DNA from: JBBQNY01 sp038221545
Lineage (GTDB): Bacteria; Pseudomonadota; Gammaproteobacteria; Xanthomonadales; Ahniellaceae
NCBI GenBank assembly: GCA_038221545.1
Contig: JBBRIE010000106.1
Span: 1 to 9,545, forward strand
Direction: 5' to 3'
Length of the DNA stretch: 9,545 nt
A program made the translations under genes and the position numbers. Below the pieces are notes generated by a model. That model was given only the letters and a program-made list of their open reading frames with translations, had not been told where the DNA came from and ran no database searches. Numbering within the stretch: the first letter of the stretch is position 1; every line of letters begins with the position of its first letter. This document shows, in pieces, positions 7,144 to 9,545 of the stretch.

Positions 7144-8652
7144 GTGAGACCCGTAGTCCTCCCGATCCCCCGCACCGGCCCGCGCCGGCGCTCCGTTGCC
7201 GCGTCGGTGCTGGCCACCCTCTTCAGGGTTCTGGCCGCGCTCGCGATCGCCGGCCACTGCGTGGCTGCGGAGACTGTCATCGATCCCGTTGCAGGGATCG
7301 TCAAACTCGTGGACTCGGGTCGCTTCAAGGCCGCGCACAAGGCCATCGACGGCGAGCTTGCGCAACCGGATGTCGACGCCCCGGTGCGGACCGCGCTCGA
7401 GTTCGAGCGCGAACGGATGCGGCGCATCCGCATCGACTTCCCGTATCGCCGCGAGCAGGTCAGGGAACAGGTGCGCAAGCAGGTGCCGGATCTCCGCGAC
7501 GAGGAGTTCGACGCATGGGACCGCGACGGCCTGTTCGAGCATCAGGTGATCGACGGCGAGTACTGGTACTTCGATCGCGCCGCGTCCAACCTGTTCCACT
7601 TGAGTTCCGCTGCACTCGCGCGCCGTAATCCGTCGCTCACGCCGTTGCGCGGGGGGCCGATGGAGGCGCGCCACCCGCATCACGCAGAAGTCCTCGCCGC
7701 CGCGCGCGCGACCGGCCGCCGGAGCGTCGCGCCACGACGCGTGCGGATCGACTACTCGATCTCGGTGGACGCGGACGCGGTTCCGGCCGGCAAGCGGATC
7801 CGCGCGTGGCTGCCTTACCCGCGCGTGATCCCCGGGCAGCAGGAAGGCATCCGCTACGTCGCCAGCACCCCCGCGATCCATCGGCTCGCGCCGAGCTCGG
7901 CGCTCCAGCGGACGGTGTACCTCGAGCGGGATGCGCGCGCGGGCGAGCCGACGAAGTTCTCCGTGACCTACGAATTGACCGTGTTCGCGCAGCACCATTC
8001 GATCGACGCGGACAAGGTGCTGGCGACGCCGGCGCTGCCGGCGCTTCGCGCCCACCTCGGCGAGCGGCTGCCGCACATCGCGTTCACGCCGGAAATCCGG
8101 CAGTTCTCGCGCAACATCGTGGGGGACGAAAAGAATCCGTACCGCATCGCGCAGAAGCTGTTCGCGGCGGTCGACCGTATCCCGTGGGCCGGTGCGCGCG
8201 AGTATTCGACGATCTCGAACATCAGCAACTACGCGCTCAAGGCGGGCCACGCCGATTGCGGCCAGCAGACCCTCCTGCTGATTACGCTGCTTCGCCTCAA
8301 CGGCATCCCCGCACGCTGGCAGTCGGGCTGGATCTATTCCGACGGCGACTACGACTCGATGCACGACTGGGGCTGGCTCTATCTCGCGCCCTACGGTTGG
8401 GTGCCGATGGACGTCACCTTCGGTCGGCTCGAAGGCGACGCGGACGGGGCCGGTTTCTATCTCGGTGGCCTCGACGCATACCGCGTCGCGTTCAACGACG
8501 ACTACGGCCGCGAGTTCGTGCCGCCGAAGACGCATTTCCGGTCGGAAACGGTGGATCTCCAGCGGGGCGAGGTCGAGTGGGACGGCGGCAATCTCTACTT
8601 CGACCAATGGGACTACACATTTCGATGGCAAATCCTGTCGTCGAGGCAATGA
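7144..8652 (+). CDS. Secreted transglutaminase-like (papain-fold) protein of unknown substrate
   Basis: The protein has 502 residues from GTG 7144. A basic start (RTGPRRR) and a hydrophobic stretch ending 'HCVAA' form a Sec signal peptide with cleavage near residue 43. The mature protein has a helical, charged N-terminal region (about 45-155), a beta-rich domain (about 195-285, containing 'RAWLPYPRVIPGQQ'), and a transglutaminase-like core with a complete triad: C372 in 'GHADCGQQT', H407 in 'SMHDWGW' and D423 in 'VPMDVTFG'. The C-terminal 'GEVEWDGGNLYFDQWDY' is, from memory, a conserved ending of similar proteins in Bacteroidetes. The fold can catalyse amide cleavage as well as transfer, so a periplasmic peptidase or amidase is as likely as a cross-linker. 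It is divergent from the murein-peptide operon and probably shares its control region. Function is unproven; the fold and triad are clear. Confidence 0.9.
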   Translation: MRPVVLPIPRTGPRRRSVAASVLATLFRVLAALAIAGHCVAAETVIDPVAGIVKLVDSGRFKAAHKAIDGELAQPDVDAPVRTALEFERERMRRIRIDFPYRREQVREQVRKQVPDLRDEEFDAWDRDGLFEHQVIDGEYWYFDRAASNLFHLSSAALARRNPSLTPLRGGPMEARHPHHAEVLAAARATGRRSVAPRRVRIDYSISVDADAVPAGKRIRAWLPYPRVIPGQQEGIRYVASTPAIHRLAPSSALQRTVYLERDARAGEPTKFSVTYELTVFAQHHSIDADKVLATPALPALRAHLGERLPHIAFTPEIRQFSRNIVGDEKNPYRIAQKLFAAVDRIPWAGAREYSTISNISNYALKAGHADCGQQTLLLITLLRLNGIPARWQSGWIYSDGDYDSMHDWGWLYLAPYGWVPMDVTFGRLEGDADGAGFYLGGLDAYRVAFNDDYGREFVPPKTHFRSETVDLQRGEVEWDGGNLYFDQWDYTFRWQILSSRQ

Positions 8653-8760
8653 CCGGGCGGGCGCCCGCGCGCGCAGCACCACCAAAGGCAGCGCTGCCGC
8701 TCGACAGGAGTGGTGCGGACTCCCACGAAAGACCGACGTCGCACCGGCGGCGCGCCGTCA

Positions 8761-8789
8761 TTGACACGTCGACGGTGCGTGGCTATCGT
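8761..8789 (+). promoter_or_regulatory. Promoter of the tRNA-Leu gene
   Basis: A consensus TTGACA (8761-8766) is followed after exactly 17 bp by TATCGT (8784-8789, 4 of 6 matches). Next comes a GC-rich discriminator, GCGCGGCC (8790-8797), typical of stable-RNA promoters under stringent control. The start site would be near 8796, giving a leader of about 28 nt before the mature tRNA. The rest of the 171-bp gap upstream (8653-8760) shows no gene; it contains a GC palindrome at 8657-8668. Confidence 0.75.
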
Positions 8790-8823
8790 GCGCGGCCTTG
8801 CGGCGTAAGCCTGCAGGCGATTT

Positions 8824-8908
8824 GCCCAGGTGGCGGAATTGGTAGACGCACTAGCTTCAGGTGCTAGCGGGGCGACCCGTGGAGGTTCGAGTCCTCTCCT
8901 GGGCACCA
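8824..8908 (+). tRNA. tRNA-Leu, anticodon CAG
   Basis: This is an 85-nt class II tRNA with an encoded CCA. The acceptor stem GCCCAGG (8824-8830) pairs fully with CCTGGGC (8898-8904), then discriminator A8905 and CCA (8906-8908). The D arm has the usual leucine form 'GGCGGAATTGGTAGACGC'. The anticodon stem CTAGC/GCTAG is perfect and the loop TTCAGGT puts CAG at 8858-8860, reading CUG, the dominant leucine codon in high-GC genomes. A short variable arm CGGGGCGACCCG and a T arm with TTCGAGT follow. A strong promoter and a terminator flank it, so it is a single-gene unit. Confidence 0.98.
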
Positions 8909-8917
8909 ACACAACGA

Positions 8918-8946
8918 AAGCCGCAACGGAAGTTGCGGCTTTTTTT
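8918..8946 (+). terminator. Rho-independent terminator of the tRNA-Leu gene
   Basis: The stem AAGCCGCAAC/GTTGCGGCTT has a GGAA tetraloop (8928-8931) and is followed by a T-run at 8940-8946. It begins 9 nt after the tRNA's CCA. Confidence 0.93.
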
Positions 8947-8982
8947 GTGTCCGCTTGCCTGGCAAAGCCGCCTCCCGCGCTG

Positions 8983-9062
8983 CTGTAGAGCCGAGCGAAG
9001 CCCGGATTGAGGTCCGATCGCGCAACAATCGGCACGCAGCGGAGCTGCACTCCGCTCTACAG
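8983..9062. repeat. Inverted pair of GTAG-type REP palindromes
   Basis: On the plus strand, GTAG (8985-8988) precedes an imperfect hairpin CCGAGC-GAA-GCCCGG (8991-9005, one A.C mismatch). On the minus strand, GTAG (9060-9057) precedes a perfect 7-bp hairpin with arms 9050-9056 and 9038-9044. The outer arms CTGTAGAGC/GCTCTACAG (8983-8991/9054-9062) pair with each other. GTAG followed by an imperfect palindrome is the hallmark of the REPs described in Stenotrophomonas maltophilia and linked to RAYT transposases. The pair sits between the convergent ends of the tRNA unit and the MAPEG gene. Confidence 0.75.
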
Positions 9063-9085
9063 GAGCCAGTCGGCCCTTGCGCGCT

Positions 9086-9478
9086 TCAGTACAACGCGTG
9101 GACCAACAGCCCAATGGCCATGGCGATCATCGACAGCCAGGTAAGCAGTGTGCCGTAGAAGCGGCCGAAGGAATATCCCGAACGGCTCGACAGGCCCATG
9201 GCGTGCAGCAGGCGCCCGACCAGCAGCATGCCGCCCATCACGTAAAGCCAGAGCGCCGGCACGCCGAGCAGTTCCAGCGCGAGCAGTTCAAGCAGCGCGA
9301 TCGGGACGTACTCGGTCGCGTTCGCATGGGCGCGGATGCGCTGCTGCACGGGTTCGAGCGCGCCATCGCCCAGTCCGAGTTTGTGCAGGCGGCGCATCGC
9401 GACCACCCGATAGGCGAGCGCCAGCAGCAGCAGGACATGCAGCGCGATGAAGATCGCGGTGATTTTCGGCATCGGCAC
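9086..9478 (-). CDS. MAPEG-family integral membrane protein
   Basis: This is a 130-residue protein with four predicted membrane helices (about 6-28, 56-74, 76-96 and 106-128), the size and topology of bacterial MAPEG proteins (YecN-like). Between helices 1 and 2 it has 'QQRIRAHANATEYVPIALLE': the Arg, Asn, Glu and Pro of the family motif that binds glutathione in characterised members. 'GRLLHAMG' and 'FGRFYGTLLTW' near helices 3 and 4 are also typical. The GTG at 9478 is chosen because AGGGGAG (9486-9492) lies 7 nt upstream; ATG 9472, two codons later, is the alternative. It converges with the tRNA-Leu unit and has no operon partner in view. A bacterial role cannot be read from sequence; glutathione transferase or peroxidase-like activity is the usual guess. 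Confidence 0.92.
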   Translation of the reverse strand: MPMPKITAIFIALHVLLLLALAYRVVAMRRLHKLGLGDGALEPVQQRIRAHANATEYVPIALLELLALELLGVPALWLYVMGGMLLVGRLLHAMGLSSRSGYSFGRFYGTLLTWLSMIAMAIGLLVHALY

Positions 9479-9485
9479 GGTGTAT

Positions 9486-9492
9486 CTCCCCT
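9486..9492 (-). promoter_or_regulatory. Shine-Dalgarno deciding the MAPEG start
   Basis: On the minus strand this reads AGGGGAG, 7 nt before GTG 9478 and 13 nt before ATG 9472. The spacing favours the GTG start. Confidence 0.6.
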
Positions 9493-9507
9493 GCGGCAAT
9501 CACCTGA

Positions 9508-9513
9508 ATTCTA
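9508..9513 (-). promoter_or_regulatory. Candidate -10 box of the MAPEG gene
   Basis: TAGAAT on the minus strand matches TATAAT at 5 of 6 positions, about 30 nt upstream of the GTG start. No good -35 box is visible at 16-18 bp; the nearest, TGGTCC, lies 19 bp away. Confidence 0.35.
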
Positions 9514-9545
9514 AATCAGCCCGCGACGCCACGGACCAGTGATCG

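Noticed and set aside
8657..8668. GC palindrome GCGGGCGCCCGC after the transglutaminase-like gene as a terminator
   Set aside because: No T-tract follows it, and a 12-bp palindrome of pure G and C is common at this base composition.
7099..8685. Minus-strand open frame of 528 codons opposite the transglutaminase-like gene
   Set aside because: It is antisense to a gene with an intact catalytic triad, and its composition is typical of a GC-rich shadow.
8740..8779. Inverted repeat CGCACCG/CGGTGCG around the -35 box of the tRNA-Leu promoter as an operator
   Set aside because: Only 7 bp and GC-rich; tRNA promoters rarely have dedicated repressors, and the strong core promoter with its GC-rich discriminator is sufficient explanation.

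Overview
The window is high-GC bacterial DNA, gene-dense with short gaps, and looks like an ordinary chromosomal segment of a gammaproteobacterium. The best guess is Xanthomonadales/Lysobacteraceae. That rests on the rnr-rlmB gene order, the composition, and a pair of palindromes headed by GTAG of the kind described as REPs in Stenotrophomonas and relatives. No phage, insertion sequence or CRISPR array is visible.

Layout. From 1 to 6948 all genes are on the minus strand. In transcription order they are: an NlpC/P60 lipoprotein with bacterial SH3 domains (6948-5533), an L-Ala-D/L-Glu dipeptide epimerase (5495-4398), an RpiR/MurR-type regulator (4395-3529), RNase R (rnr, 3446-627) and the 5' part of rlmB (460 to beyond position 1). 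A complex inverted repeat (480-598) lies between rnr and rlmB. Divergent from the NlpC/P60 gene, across an AT-rich control region near 7050-7105, is a plus-strand gene for a secreted transglutaminase-like protein (7144-8652). It is followed by a tRNA-Leu(CAG) gene (8824-8908) with a strong promoter and a textbook terminator, then an inverted pair of GTAG REPs (8983-9062), and last a minus-strand MAPEG-family membrane protein (9478-9086).

How the genes work together. The NlpC/P60 protein has the architecture of enzymes that cut gamma-D-Glu-diaminopimelate in murein peptides bearing a free N-terminal L-Ala. The dipeptide product, L-Ala-D-Glu, is the substrate of the epimerase next door. The regulator, 2 bp after the epimerase stop, belongs to the family of MurR, which controls murein-sugar recycling in E. 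coli. These three genes, perhaps with the divergent transglutaminase-like protein, look like a peptidoglycan-peptide scavenging module resembling Bacillus ykfB/ykfC, but with the endopeptidase exported as a lipoprotein and no transporter in view. The regulator's sugar-phosphate loops are altered (Ser to Asp at residue 148), which suggests that its ligand may not be a sugar phosphate. This module, and the uncharacterised transglutaminase-like protein, are the most interesting content. The rnr-rlmB pair is housekeeping RNA metabolism, although this RNase R carries an unusually long disordered N-terminal extension.
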